A program made the position numbers and the translations under genes. Below the pieces are notes generated by a model, which worked only from the letters and a program-made list of their open reading frames with translations, ran no database searches and was not told where the DNA came from. Source: Calothrix sp. NIES-4105 (GTDB lineage Bacteria; Cyanobacteriota; Cyanobacteriia; Cyanobacteriales; Nostocaceae). Taken from it: 64,000 nt of DNA. The DNA lies in assembly GCF_002368415.1 (NCBI RefSeq), contig NZ_AP018290.1, positions 3,547,614 to 3,611,613 on the forward strand. Direction: 5' to 3'. Below are positions 18,524 to 28,218 of the stretch, in pieces (position 1 is the stretch's first letter; each line of letters opens with the position of its first letter).

Positions 18524-18967
18524 CTATCTGGGTTTCGCGCCAGAGTTTTGACGACTTTGGTAGTACTGTCTGATTTGATTCTGTTGTTGGGGTGTTAAAA
18601 CAGTTTCAAAAATTTTCTTTTGCGAACCAGCAACAATTTGCTGAAGTCTTCTACCTTGGTCTTGCGTTAATTGCAAGTCTTGGGTAATTTGCTGGGGATC
18701 ACGCTTTGCTTGCAGAGATTTTTTTAATCGTTCGCGCTGCTGTGGTGTTAACACACCTTCAATTTGCTTGCGAACGTCAGCGTTAATTACTTTAACTTGG
18801 TCTTGTTGTTTTTTTGTAAGTTGGATTGAGGGTGGTGGAGCAATTGCTGGCTGCTGTTGGGCGCCTTGAGCTAATTGCTGTACTGGTTTTGCGTTTGCGC
18901 TGAAAGGGATTGCTGTTAGAGTAAGGGCAATCGCTCCGGCTAAAATTGGTAAATGGGTAAATTTCAT
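18524..18967 (-). CDS. Exported LTxxQ-repeat protein, Spy/CpxP-like
   Basis: A 147-residue protein with a signal peptide (residues 1-26, cleavage near ANA) and repeated LTxxQ motifs: LTKKQQDQVK, LTPQQRERLK, LTQDQGRRLQ and LTPQQQNQIR. These are typical of Spy/CpxP-type periplasmic helical proteins, where they act as chaperone-like or stress-sensing factors. It is rich in Gln and lacks cysteines. Whether it is a true Spy relative or a convergent helical repeat protein cannot be settled by eye. Confidence 0.8.
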   Translation of the reverse strand: MKFTHLPILAGAIALTLTAIPFSANAKPVQQLAQGAQQQPAIAPPPSIQLTKKQQDQVKVINADVRKQIEGVLTPQQRERLKKSLQAKRDPQQITQDLQLTQDQGRRLQQIVAGSQKKIFETVLTPQQQNQIRQYYQSRQNSGAKPR

Positions 18968-19447
18968 TTATTGCCTCGTGGATTTCTCTTATTGCTTTCA
19001 CTATTATAGGAAGCGATTGCTAAAAAGCATGTCAGGGAAATCCACAAATCCACGCTATTTTAAAAAACTTTTGAATAATTCCTCAAAATTTTACGTATTT
19101 ATTAGAAAAAATTTCAAGTTAACAATCAAACTTCCGGCTCCAAAGAAATTACTTAGAAACCGGGTTTTAATTCTAACGATTTTGTTGTTGACGATGTTCG
19201 CAGTAACTTTGACGCATTGCTCAATATGATTGTTTCTGTTCAGTAGCACATACGCTTTAATCCTCCACGGGATAGATATCACATTTGAAAAAAGTCATGA
19301 TTTTAATCGTGACTTACGTCATGGGTATGTATGTGACGAATTTGACTAGCTTTTGTTGCCAATGATAAGTTATTAGTTTAGGTGTATAAAGCTATTATTG
19401 GAATTTTAAATGTTTCTTTGATTCTACTTCGATGTATGGAAGACAAG

Positions 19448-20644
19448 ATGAGTAACTCGATTCAATTTAAAAATCACCCATTTCGATTTCTACTTTATCT
19501 AGAGTGGGCGCTGTTAACTATTGCTATCCTAAGTTCACTGGCCCCAACTCCTTGGATAAGACGTTCACAGGATTTTCCAGAATTGACTATTTGCAGCTTA
19601 ATAATTTTTGGTTTGATGGGATTACGGTTGCCAAAAAATAATCAATTAAGCAAAATAATCTACACTGCTTGTGAATTATGTTTGATTTTAATCACAATAT
19701 TCTTTGGTGGTCGAGCATCACGATTATTTCCATTTATATATTTGATTTTAGTAACTCGAAGTTGTTTAATTTTTAAACTTCCAGGTCGTTTAGTTGTAAC
19801 ATCATTGTCCTTTAGTTTATTTTTGTTCACAATTTTTCGTAAATTTAATAAGTTTCCTGTATCACCAGTAGCGCAAGAGCGATTCAAATTTTTTACTTTA
19901 AGTTTTGTTGTGTTATTTGCACTCGCGCTTATTTTTGTATTGTTACTAATGAATACGATTGTGTCAGAACGTCAAAGTCGTGAAAAGCTTGCAGCAGCAA
20001 ACCAAAAGTTAAAGCAATATGCAATTAAAGTTGAATATCAAGCAACTTTAGAAGAACGTAACCGAATCGCGCGGGAAATTCACGATTCTTTAGGACATTC
20101 ATTAACAGCACTTAATTTACAGCTAGAAACTGCTTTAAAGCTTTCGCAATCAAATCCAGTAAAAGCACACGATTTTTTAGCACGAGCAAAAGAGTTAGGT
20201 TCCAAAGCATTACAAGATGTACGACAATCAGTATCAGCGTTACGCTTACATCCTTGGCAAGGTGAGTCATTAGAACAAGCTATTGTGATACTTATGGAAG
20301 ATGTTGAGCGAGCAACTAGCGTTCAACCACAATATGTAATTAACCTAACAGTTCCATTATCTAGTGAGTTAAGCATTGCTATTTATAGAATTATTCAAGA
20401 ATCTTTAACAAATATTTGTAAATATGCTAATGCAACAAAAATTAATCTAGAATTATTGATTGTCAATTCAGAATTGCACTTAAAAATTCAAGATAATGGA
20501 GCTGGTTTTGATTTAAATCAAAATACCAAAGGTTTTGGTTTGCATAGTATGCGCGAGCGAACCGAAGCTTTGGGAGGCAAATTTAATATTGAAACTTCTC
20601 CACGTCAAGGTTGCACAATACAAGTAATAATCGGACAAACCTAA
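19448..20644 (+). CDS. Membrane sensor histidine kinase, NarX/DesK-type
   Basis: A 398-residue kinase with about six N-terminal membrane helices (residues about 10-170). The HisKA_3 dimerisation domain has phosphoacceptor His in REIHDSLGHSLTALNL, and the HATPase domain shows NICKYANATKI, DNGAGFD and GFGLHSMRERTEALGG. I chose the ATG at 19448 because GGAAG precedes it at a good distance; ATG 19436 and a start at 19382 are alternatives. HisKA_3 kinases normally pair with NarL-type response regulators, but none is adjacent, so it is an orphan here. The signal is unknown. Confidence 0.9.
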   Translation: MSNSIQFKNHPFRFLLYLEWALLTIAILSSLAPTPWIRRSQDFPELTICSLIIFGLMGLRLPKNNQLSKIIYTACELCLILITIFFGGRASRLFPFIYLILVTRSCLIFKLPGRLVVTSLSFSLFLFTIFRKFNKFPVSPVAQERFKFFTLSFVVLFALALIFVLLLMNTIVSERQSREKLAAANQKLKQYAIKVEYQATLEERNRIAREIHDSLGHSLTALNLQLETALKLSQSNPVKAHDFLARAKELGSKALQDVRQSVSALRLHPWQGESLEQAIVILMEDVERATSVQPQYVINLTVPLSSELSIAIYRIIQESLTNICKYANATKINLELLIVNSELHLKIQDNGAGFDLNQNTKGFGLHSMRERTEALGGKFNIETSPRQGCTIQVIIGQT

Positions 20645-20725
20645 CGCACGTTATTCATGATTTTTTACATAAGTCGGGAATCTATATGATATATTACTTT
20701 AAATTCATTATATTAAATTTTTACC

Positions 20726-21448
20726 ATGACTGAATTCGAGCGTTATCTATTTGACTTACAAGGATTTATAGTGATTGAAAACGCTTTATCTAGCGAGCAA
20801 GTAGCTGTCTTAAATTCGTATCTAGATAAGCAAAAGCAGTTACAGCAAAATGCAACGAAATACAGATTTGACTGCTTACTCAGTTGGGGTAAACCATTTC
20901 GTGATATCATTGATAACCCACGTGTTACTCCTTATCTTTCTGAACTCTTGGGTCACGAGTTTCGCTTAGACCACGACTATGTTCATATTATCCGTGAAGG
21001 AGCGGGGCCAATTGGTTCATCGCTCCACGGCGGTGGAAATCCTTATGACCCTAGCCAGTATTATGAGTTTAAACATGGCAAAATGTATAATGGTTTAACT
21101 GCTGTTGCTTATGAGCTAAGTGATGTAAATCAAGGTGATGGTGGATTTGCTTGTGTTCCCGGTAGTCACAAAAGTAATTATCCATTTCCACAAGCATGGG
21201 GAAATTTAGAAACCCCACATAGCTGCGTCAAAACTATATCAGTAAAAGCAGGAAGCGCGATTATTTTTACCGAAGCTTTGACTCACGGTACATTACCCTG
21301 GCAAGGTAAAAATGAACGTCGCACATTATTTTACAAATATTCACCTCAATTTATAGCTTGGGCAAGATATTATTACAACGCGGATAATTTCCCCGATTTA
21401 AACGCTTCCCAGCGTCGTATTCTCAGAATACCAGGAATTTCTTTATAA
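20726..21448 (+). CDS. Phytanoyl-CoA dioxygenase (PhyH) family protein
   Basis: A 240-residue Fe(II)/2-oxoglutarate dioxygenase-fold protein. DLQGFIVIENALSSEQVAVLN is the PhyH start; the iron-binding candidates are His in SSLHGGGNPYD with a downstream acidic residue, and the distal His in EALTHGTLPW, followed by the 2-oxoglutarate arginine in ERRTLFYKYS. Substrates of this family are varied, including lipids and secondary metabolites, and cannot be inferred. It follows the histidine kinase gene by about 80 bases on the same strand. Confidence 0.85.
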   Translation: MTEFERYLFDLQGFIVIENALSSEQVAVLNSYLDKQKQLQQNATKYRFDCLLSWGKPFRDIIDNPRVTPYLSELLGHEFRLDHDYVHIIREGAGPIGSSLHGGGNPYDPSQYYEFKHGKMYNGLTAVAYELSDVNQGDGGFACVPGSHKSNYPFPQAWGNLETPHSCVKTISVKAGSAIIFTEALTHGTLPWQGKNERRTLFYKYSPQFIAWARYYYNADNFPDLNASQRRILRIPGISL

Positions 21449-21551
21449 ACTGACTTTTACTGGATTTGCATTTAGATTTGCATAAATGGCGCCAAGCTAA
21501 CTCTATTAGTAATTAGATAATTCGATATCAGTACAGAGGGGGTTAGCTAAA

Positions 21552-21779
21552 GTGAAACAGTTTCCAACTAAATCATACACTAATACACAAACACACTATC
21601 AAAATCCTTCATTGGTTAATTTTTACACATATACTAGCATTGTACTAGGAGTACTAGGAGTACTGGTAACACTAAAAATAGTCATAAGAAAGCAACAACA
21701 TACACATAAATTACAGCAGCAAATTAAAAAGCTTGAAAAAATCTATTTACTTGAACATAAAGACCAAAATATTAAGTAG
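21552..21779 (+). CDS. Short single-span membrane protein, unknown
   Basis: A 75-residue protein from a GTG start, with one membrane segment at residues about 22-45 (FYTYTSIVLGVLGVLVTLKIVI) and a charged helical tail (KLQQQIKKLEKIYLLEHKDQN). GGGGG at about 21537-21541 could serve as a ribosome binding site. No family is recognised. The stop is followed by a GGTTGGGTGCAACCCAACC hairpin, which separates it from the convergent cydB. Confidence 0.45.
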   Translation: MKQFPTKSYTNTQTHYQNPSLVNFYTYTSIVLGVLGVLVTLKIVIRKQQHTHKLQQQIKKLEKIYLLEHKDQNIK

Positions 21780-21783
21780 TAAA

Positions 21784-21808
21784 CTAGGTTGGGTGCAACC
21801 CAACCTAC
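21784..21808. terminator. AGGTTGGG-TGCA-CCCAACCT hairpin
   Basis: A compact inverted repeat between two convergent genes (AGGTTGGGT / ACCCAACCT). It is a likely bidirectional transcript end and a relative of the larger repeat at 4781-4862. Confidence 0.55.
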
Positions 21809-21822
21809 AATTTATAATGACT

Positions 21823-22839
21823 TTATTCTCCGCCGTATTGATGGCTTGTAATTTTGCCTCTAAATACTACATATTGGTAGATGTTGTAGAAAATCATAAT
21901 TGGAATCAGGAAACCAACGAAAATCAGCATGAATACAAGCGAGCTAGGGTCAGCAGAAGCTTCATAAATTGTAATTTCAGTGGGAATAATGTATGGAAAA
22001 ATCACAAGGGCTAATCCAATGAATGTTAATACGAAAATTAGTATTGTCCATACAAACGGCGCCCTATCCTGTTTTTTTCCTAAACTACCCAGAAGTTGCC
22101 ATATTAGCCATATCCCAATAAAAGGAATAATTGCAAAAATATAAACTAGCGGTGCTTCAAATAACTTGGTACGTGCGCTTTGATAAAATACTGGGGTGGA
22201 AATAGTAATGAATATTGCTCCGATCAATGTTGTGTACGCAGCAAGTTTAGCTGTTTTATAATGGGTTTCCTGTAACTCACCTTCTGTTTTCCAAATAAGA
22301 TAAGTTGACCCAATTAGCACATAACCTTGAATCAAAGTCAAAGCTACCAGCACGGACTGCCAACTCAAAAAATCCCAAGTTGTACCAACAAAATGACCTG
22401 CTTCATCAACTACAACACCTTTAAGAACGGCGCCTAGTGCAAACCCTTGTCCAAGAGCAGCTAAAAAACTACCGATGCCAAAAGCATAGTTCCAGAATAG
22501 TTTTCGATTTGCATGTTCGCGAAACTCAAATGCAACGGCGCGAAAAATAAACCCAAATAGCATTATGCTAACGGGGATGTATAGCGCATTTAATATTGTT
22601 GCATAAGCGAGAGGAAAGGCACCGAATAAACTGCCTCCCATCAATACTAACCAAGTCTCATTTGCATCCCAGATATTACTCAAGCTGGTCATCAAAATAC
22701 CGCGTCGTTCTTCGTCAGATGCAGTGAGCGATAAAATTCCTACTCCTAAATCAAATCCGTCTAGCATGACGTAGAGGAATAAAAATAAGGCTAGTATTCC
22801 AAACCAAACTTGCGGTAGAAAGTATTTAAGTGTTTCCAT
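21823..22839 (-). CDS. cydB: Cytochrome bd oxidase subunit II
   Basis: A 338-residue membrane protein of the CydB family. It begins METLKYFLPQVWFGILALFLFLYVMLDGFDLGVG, a typical family start, and has about eight membrane helices including WDANETWLVLMGG. With CydA it forms the quinol-oxidising, O2-reducing terminal oxidase of the respiratory chain, probably in cytoplasmic or thylakoid membrane. It lies 100 bases downstream of cydA on the same strand; the gap carries a dispersed palindrome and GAATTGC repeats. Confidence 0.95.
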   Translation of the reverse strand: METLKYFLPQVWFGILALFLFLYVMLDGFDLGVGILSLTASDEERRGILMTSLSNIWDANETWLVLMGGSLFGAFPLAYATILNALYIPVSIMLFGFIFRAVAFEFREHANRKLFWNYAFGIGSFLAALGQGFALGAVLKGVVVDEAGHFVGTTWDFLSWQSVLVALTLIQGYVLIGSTYLIWKTEGELQETHYKTAKLAAYTTLIGAIFITISTPVFYQSARTKLFEAPLVYIFAIIPFIGIWLIWQLLGSLGKKQDRAPFVWTILIFVLTFIGLALVIFPYIIPTEITIYEASADPSSLVFMLIFVGFLIPIMIFYNIYQYVVFRGKITSHQYGGE

Positions 22840-22869
22840 GTTTGTTACCTGTATTTGATCCTGCTGTTC

Positions 22870-22922
22870 GTAGAGACGCGATAAATCGCCGTCTCTACAT
22901 TGCGAATTGCGAATTGCGAAGT
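22870..22922. repeat. Dispersed palindrome plus ATTGCGA repeats between cydA and cydB
   Basis: GTAGAGACGCGATAAATCG and its inverted partner (22870-22898) are followed by three ATTGCGA-type units to about 22922. The hairpin sits inside the cydA-cydB transcript and could affect the ratio of the two products. Confidence 0.75.
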
Positions 22923-22939
22923 TATCCGAAGGAAATTGC

Positions 22940-24379
22940 TTATTGTTGTGCTTCTACTGGACGTTCGTCGGGAATAAATTCTGCTGGTGCTGTGTCTAGT
23001 GCAGGCTGCGATTCAATTCCAGGTATTGGTAAGTTTAAATTTGGACCTTTGCGAATTATCCGACTGCCGAAGTAAAGAGCAGTAAATAATAGCATTGCGT
23101 AGACGGTAGCGTAGGCAACTAAAGTCACTAATACGTGACTTGGTGGTAGTTTTGATACTGAATCTACTGTACGAAGTTGATTATATACTGTCCAAGGTTG
23201 GCGCCCGACACAGCGAACAATCCACCCTGTGTCAATTGCTATATAACCAAGCGGCGCCGCTAGTAGCCAAGCACGTAGTAACCATTTTTGCTCGGTAATA
23301 TTTTCCGTTGAAAGTTTGCCTCGTAACCATTGCAGTACAGTTATTAGCATGAGTCCAGCTAAGGCAAACCCAATTCCGATCATTGTTCGGAATGAGTAAT
23401 AAATTAAACCGACTAGATGCGGACGATTTTCTGGTTTAAATTCTTTTAGACCCAAAACAGGTTCGGAAAGCTTTTGTTTAAATTCAAGCACGAAACCTAA
23501 TGCATTTGGTATTGAGAGTTCCCAATCATTTTTTTCTGCTTTGTCATTGGGTAATGCAACTAGACTGTAATCTGCAGATTCTCCTGCGGGTATTGTTTGC
23601 CAGCGTGCTTCCATTGCTGCGAGCTTTGCTGGTTGACGATGATAAACTTGTTCGGCGCTTAAGTGTCCAATATATATTTGTAATGGCGCCACTAAAATTA
23701 CAGCAGCTATAACTATTTTGAATGAGCGCGAGAAAAACGCAGCATTACGCTTGTTGATGATATACCAAGCGCTGATACCTCCAATTACAAACAGCGAAGT
23801 CTCCAATGTTGCAAAGAACATGTGGAGAATACTAACTTTCATAAATGGATTGAATATTGCCTCGAAGTAATCGCTGATGATAAATTTACCATCAACTAAT
23901 TTTCCACCTGCAGGCGTTTGCATCCACGAATTTGCTACCAGTATCCAAAATGTAGACATGTTGGCGCCGACTGCAACTAAAATCGTGGCAATGTAGTGAA
24001 TGATTGGGTTGACTCGTTCCCACCCAAACACCATGATTCCTAAAGAAGCTGCTTCTAGCATAAATGCCCAAGTCGCTTCAAACCCCATGATGCTACCAAA
24101 AAAGTTACCAACAGCTTCAGAAAATGGCGCCCAGTTAGTACCAAACTGAAATTCCATCGGAATTCCCGTTGCTACCCCAATTCCAAAGTTAAGAATATAC
24201 AATTTCGACCAAAAACGCGCGTGGTAATAGTAATCACTATTGCGTGTCTTCAACCATAACCCTTCCACAATTACTAAATAAATGCCCATACCAGTAGTCA
24301 GCACGGGCCAAAGCATATGGAATAAAGCTGTCAACGCAAACTGCATTCGCGATAAGACAACGGTATTTTCAAAGAACAT
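22940..24379 (-). CDS. cydA: Cytochrome bd oxidase subunit I
   Basis: A 479-residue membrane protein carrying the haem sites of bd oxidase. It begins with an RMQFALTALFHMLWPVLTTG-like family start holding the N-terminal haem-ligand His; ATGIPMEFQFGTNW and GFEATWAFMLEA are conserved. The Q-loop region is short, so this is the compact form rather than the long E. coli-type loop. WIVRCVGRQPWTVYNQLRT is the conserved C-terminal quinol-side motif. It oxidises plastoquinol or similar quinol with O2. It is upstream of cydB on the same strand. Confidence 0.95.
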   Translation of the reverse strand: MFFENTVVLSRMQFALTALFHMLWPVLTTGMGIYLVIVEGLWLKTRNSDYYYHARFWSKLYILNFGIGVATGIPMEFQFGTNWAPFSEAVGNFFGSIMGFEATWAFMLEAASLGIMVFGWERVNPIIHYIATILVAVGANMSTFWILVANSWMQTPAGGKLVDGKFIISDYFEAIFNPFMKVSILHMFFATLETSLFVIGGISAWYIINKRNAAFFSRSFKIVIAAVILVAPLQIYIGHLSAEQVYHRQPAKLAAMEARWQTIPAGESADYSLVALPNDKAEKNDWELSIPNALGFVLEFKQKLSEPVLGLKEFKPENRPHLVGLIYYSFRTMIGIGFALAGLMLITVLQWLRGKLSTENITEQKWLLRAWLLAAPLGYIAIDTGWIVRCVGRQPWTVYNQLRTVDSVSKLPPSHVLVTLVAYATVYAMLLFTALYFGSRIIRKGPNLNLPIPGIESQPALDTAPAEFIPDERPVEAQQ

Positions 24380-24508
24380 GACTGTATCGCCTACTAAAGG
24401 TCAGCTACCCAGTAGTAATTCTGTAGCCGTTTTCGCGCGACAGTCATGTATCTTAATACGAACTTAAGCCTGGTTCGACTTAATGTCATATTTAAACTTA
24501 AGGTCTAC

Positions 24509-25327
24509 TTATGGATATACAGCCTCTGCAATTAAGACGGGTGTATTTTGATATTCAGCTTCTAGCTGTCGTTTAACGTTTGCATCCCATGCGAAGTTAT
24601 ATTCTCGCTCTATATCATTGGCAACAAATGGACGCACTTCACCAACTACTGCGACTTGCTGACCTTTGTTAATTGCAACTTTGGGTGAAGATGTGAGTAA
24701 AACAGGTAAGCTTCTACCCCGTATGAATTGGTCTTTGTGCAGCGTTATCAAAATAGGAGTATTAGTCTTCTCAACTTCTCCTGTAACTGCAACTGTTTTG
24801 CCGTAGTACTGCTGTGGAGCTTGTGCAACTTGATTTGGTTGAGGCGCCAAAGCGATGTTGTCAGCAACCAAAACAGGTTTTCTGACGTAACCACCGTACA
24901 AGTCGTCATTTAAATTCAGATTGTAGTCGCGTTCAATATCTGAAATCACAAAGTCTCTGACCCTACCCGTAACTTGAATATCAACATTATCAGCAGGTAG
25001 ATTAAGCGGTGTACCTGAAGTATTCACAACTAAAAGTGGTTCTTGCTGTGAAAACAGTCCGTCTTTGAGTTTGAAAGAATTTGCTTCCAACCTTTGAGTT
25101 GGTTTACTTCTTATCGTTACTGTTTTACCAATGAAGTCTCTTGGACTACTGACTACTTGAGCAGCAGTGACAGGTCTTGCAGGTGAGTAAGCATTTTGCT
25201 GACCGTTGTTACCAGCTTGAGCAGAAAATGCAAGAATAACTAGAGCCGAGATTACACCTACGTCCCATATACTTTGGACAACGCCACGACGTTTTGGACT
25301 TCTATCTGTTTCAATTTGGTAAGTCAT
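24509..25327 (-). CDS. Exported protein with duplicated domain, unknown
   Basis: A 272-residue protein. After a charged start (MTYQIETDRSPKRRG), a hydrophobic segment at about residues 20-36 (VGVISALVILAFSAQA) could be a signal or anchor. Two similar beta-rich domains follow, about residues 50-165 and 170-272; each ends in an ER-DYN motif (RDFVISDIERDYNLN and RPFVANDIEREYNFA) and then a KPVLVA/TPVLIA segment. I do not recognise a family of known function. I chose the ATG at 25327, since the preceding 14 codons are atypical. It lies upstream of cydA on the same strand. Confidence 0.75.
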   Translation of the reverse strand: MTYQIETDRSPKRRGVVQSIWDVGVISALVILAFSAQAGNNGQQNAYSPARPVTAAQVVSSPRDFIGKTVTIRSKPTQRLEANSFKLKDGLFSQQEPLLVVNTSGTPLNLPADNVDIQVTGRVRDFVISDIERDYNLNLNDDLYGGYVRKPVLVADNIALAPQPNQVAQAPQQYYGKTVAVTGEVEKTNTPILITLHKDQFIRGRSLPVLLTSSPKVAINKGQQVAVVGEVRPFVANDIEREYNFAWDANVKRQLEAEYQNTPVLIAEAVYP

Positions 25328-25369
25328 AGTCTTTTCAAAAATTATGAGGTAGTTAAGAAGTGACGACAA

Positions 25370-25967
25370 CGATATGCAGCAAGCACCAATTTAGTCTTAC
25401 TGCAAACTATGACGCACTCCCCTGGTTAGTCGTTAAACACTGCCTTATAAATAGTTATGCTTTCTGGGAGTACGGTATGAAGAAAAAGATTGCACCCACT
25501 GCGTATGTACTCTATCCGGTAATTGCATTCACTATGTTCATCTAATAGGGCTGTTAATTGGATTTTTTTTATTAGTCACTGCTCACACCATCCCATGTGC
25601 CTCACCTGATATAGCACAACCTTAATATGAGTTTAAATTGAGGTTATTAAACAGTTGCCACCCTTCGCAGTTAGACTCCTGATCTTTAATATACACGATT
25701 GGATGAAGTCAGCACTCTTCCAACAGAATGGAGAAGGCTTCTATCCTAAGTATGAACATCATAAATTAACTTTATAAAAAATTTAATAAAGAAAAATTAA
25801 AGTTTTTTCCTCTACTTTTGAGATTCCCAACTTCTTAAAGAAGTCGGGAATCTAAGGAAACCTGCAATCTGCAGGTATAAGTTGGCAAATTTCTGAAATA
25901 TTTTTAATAAATATGTTAAATATTGTAAAGAGATATTAATAGTAGTATACAACATATAAGTACAACT
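25370..25967. other. Intergenic region upstream of the Rieske oxygenase gene
   Basis: About 600 AT-rich bases without a supported gene. It holds a GATTCCCAACTTCTT hairpin at 25821-25853 and a small palindrome ACCTGCAATCTGCAGGT near 25860. The promoters of the divergent genes at either end should lie here, but no specific box is convincing. Confidence 0.5.
25821..25853. repeat. GATTCCCRACTTCTT hairpin
   Basis: Arms of about 15 bases, GATTCCCAACTTCTT and AAGAAGTCGGGAATC, differ at one position. Related copies lie at 40338-40370 and 52245-52277. Confidence 0.8.
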
Positions 25968-27416
25968 ATGACCGCTACCTCACCAAAGATAGATACGACT
26001 ATATCAAATACATCTACGTTAGAAACACCCAATAATACATCTGTCGCAAGTATGAGTGCAGGTGGTAATGACTTGAATCGCTTTGATGTATTAGAAGCGT
26101 GGTACCCAGTGCATTATGTTCGTGATTTAGATAAATTGGCGCCGACTAAGTTTACTTTGCTAGGACAAGATATAGTTATCTGGTGGGATAACAGTACGCA
26201 AAGCTTCAGTGTATTTGAAGACAAATGTCCACATAGATTGGCGCCGCTTTCAGAAGGTCGAATAAATGAAGATGGACTTTTAGAGTGTCCGTATCATGGT
26301 TGGACATTTGCCCCAAGTGGAGAATGTCAAACTATTCCACAGCAAGCTGCACACTTACAAGCACAAACCTCGAAGCGCGCGTGTGTAAAATCATTCCCTA
26401 CAAGCATTTACCAAGGACTTTTATTTGTTTATCCAGGCAAACCAGAAAATGCTCCTAGTACTAAAGTTCCAATTGTTGAACCATTAGACGAAACAGTAGA
26501 TGACTGGGTTTGCATTGATACATTTCGTGATTTACCTTACGATGCGCTAACGCTAATGGAGAACGTGTTAGATGCTAGTCATGTACCATATACGCACCAC
26601 CGCTCAGTAGGAAATAGAACGAACGCAGGCCCAGTAGAATTGGAAGTTGTTGAGGCAGGTAAGCAAGGATTTAAAGGTAAGTGGGAAGAAGGACCGCGAC
26701 GTGGTACATTAGGGCGCCAAGATACAACTTTTGTGGCGCCGGGTTTAATGTGGCATGATATTACTTCCAAACAGTTTGGTCGGACGATGACTGTTGTTTA
26801 TGCTACCCCCATTCGTAAAGGTGAGTGTAGATTATTCGCACGGTTCCCATTCAAGTTTTCTTCACCAATACCACGTTTAATTTTCAAGCTAACACCACGC
26901 TGGTACTCACACATTGGGCAAAATAACGTTTTGGAAGATGACCAAATTTTTCTACATTTTCAAGAACGGTATCTTGAACAAGCAGGTGGAAGTCCAAATT
27001 ATGCCAAAGCTTTTTATCTACCTACTGCTGCTGATGCTTTTGTCACTCAGTTACGTCAATGGGTAAATCAATACAAAGTTGAATTCTTCCCAGGACAAAC
27101 ACTGCAAGAGTCTAAAAAAACGCGCGAACAGTTAATGGAGAGGTATCATTCACATACAGTACATTGTGGTAGTTGTAGCAAAGCATTAGCGAATATTAAA
27201 AAAATTCGTACAGCTATTGCATTTACAGGCGCCATCTCATGGGCACTGATACCAATCCTAAACCAATTCACTTCTAACACCATTGCGACAAGCATTATAT
27301 CACTAAGTTTTCTCGTTGTTGGTTTTACATGGTTCCAACTTGGTAAACTTGAACATAAATTTTACCACGGGCGCCTAATACCTCCGCGCAACCTACCAGA
27401 AAAACCCAAAAAATAA
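25968..27416 (+). CDS. Rieske oxygenase of the pheophorbide a oxygenase (PAO) type
   Basis: A 482-residue protein. Residues about 50-130 form a Rieske [2Fe-2S] domain with CPHRLAPL and CPYHGW ligand pairs. The mononuclear iron site is in NVLDASHVPYTHH, followed by the PAO-type domain. The C-terminal CGSC motif (HCGSCSKAL) and two membrane helices (about residues 415-455) are hallmarks of the PAO/ACD1/Tic55 group. It probably uses ferredoxin as electron donor at a membrane; in plants such enzymes open the chlorophyll catabolite ring, but the cyanobacterial substrate is not established. It is a monocistronic gene. Confidence 0.9.
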   Translation: MTATSPKIDTTISNTSTLETPNNTSVASMSAGGNDLNRFDVLEAWYPVHYVRDLDKLAPTKFTLLGQDIVIWWDNSTQSFSVFEDKCPHRLAPLSEGRINEDGLLECPYHGWTFAPSGECQTIPQQAAHLQAQTSKRACVKSFPTSIYQGLLFVYPGKPENAPSTKVPIVEPLDETVDDWVCIDTFRDLPYDALTLMENVLDASHVPYTHHRSVGNRTNAGPVELEVVEAGKQGFKGKWEEGPRRGTLGRQDTTFVAPGLMWHDITSKQFGRTMTVVYATPIRKGECRLFARFPFKFSSPIPRLIFKLTPRWYSHIGQNNVLEDDQIFLHFQERYLEQAGGSPNYAKAFYLPTAADAFVTQLRQWVNQYKVEFFPGQTLQESKKTREQLMERYHSHTVHCGSCSKALANIKKIRTAIAFTGAISWALIPILNQFTSNTIATSIISLSFLVVGFTWFQLGKLEHKFYHGRLIPPRNLPEKPKK

Positions 27417-27425
27417 AATTTTTAC

Positions 27426-27463
27426 CGTAGGATAGGCCGGACAGCCTGTTCTACCTATCCTAC
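27426..27463. terminator. GTAGGATAGG hairpin
   Basis: GTAGGATAGG and CCTATCCTAC form a 10-bp stem about 10 bases after the Rieske oxygenase stop codon, with the inner part CCGGACAGCCTGTTCTA as a loop. Its position supports a transcript-end role, or it may be a dispersed repeat. Confidence 0.55.
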
Positions 27464-27728
27464 TTTTTCCAGGGCAATTTAGTGCCCATCTCAGTTAATG
27501 CAGAAAAAACAAGATAAAGGATAAGTATAGCAACAGAAGTTAAAAATATCACAGTATCATTATTCATATAATTTTAGTATTAACGTATACAAAACAAATT
27601 TATCATCAACAGTACTCAACAGATGTAAAGCCCTATCTTTAGATAGATTAAGCATTAAGCAATCATGCGTTGAATTAGAAGTAATAGTTTTTGCATTTTT
27701 AAACCCTTCATCCAGGTTATTTTTTCAC
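27464..27728. other. Intergenic region upstream of the DUF4383 gene
   Basis: AT-rich sequence with no supported gene or repeat. It should hold the promoter of the DUF4383 gene. Confidence 0.45.
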
Positions 27729-28208
27729 ATGATTAACACAAATGCATTGCGCGAAGCTGAACGCTATTGTGCTTTAGGAATCGGAGTTTTATTTTTAGTT
27801 CTTGGTATAGCTGGATTTATTCCAGCTTTAGTATCTATACCTGGAACTGAAATTTCTTTTGTTGGGGCAGACCATGCTCGAAGTGCTTATGCTGCTGGCT
27901 TTGGATATGTTTTTGGGCTGTTTCCTACTAATTTTTTGCATAACCTTGTTCATTGTTCCGTTGGATTATTGGGAATTACTTCTTATATAACTCACCACGG
28001 TGCTAGACAGTTTAATCGCTTCTTTTTTGTTTCTTACGTTGTGCTTGTAATAATGGGTTTATTGCCGATTACAAATACATTTTTCGGCTTGATGCCATTA
28101 TTTGGTTATAACGTAATTTTAAACGCAACTAGCGCACTTGCAGCAGCTTATTATGGAGTTGTTATACCAGCAAAGCTTGCAGGTGAACCTGTGTCTGATA
28201 ATATTTAA
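27729..28208 (+). CDS. DUF4383-family membrane protein
   Basis: A 159-residue protein with four membrane helices (about residues 17-38, 62-85, 99-117 and 124-147). The segment ending in NFLHNLVHCSVGLLGI and the loop ITNTFFGLMPLFGYNVILNATSALAAAYYG are typical of DUF4383. The family has no known function. It is single, and ends close to an expanded palindrome-repeat block. Confidence 0.8.
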   Translation: MINTNALREAERYCALGIGVLFLVLGIAGFIPALVSIPGTEISFVGADHARSAYAAGFGYVFGLFPTNFLHNLVHCSVGLLGITSYITHHGARQFNRFFFVSYVVLVIMGLLPITNTFFGLMPLFGYNVILNATSALAAAYYGVVIPAKLAGEPVSDNI

Positions 28209-28218
28209 TGTCATGAAT

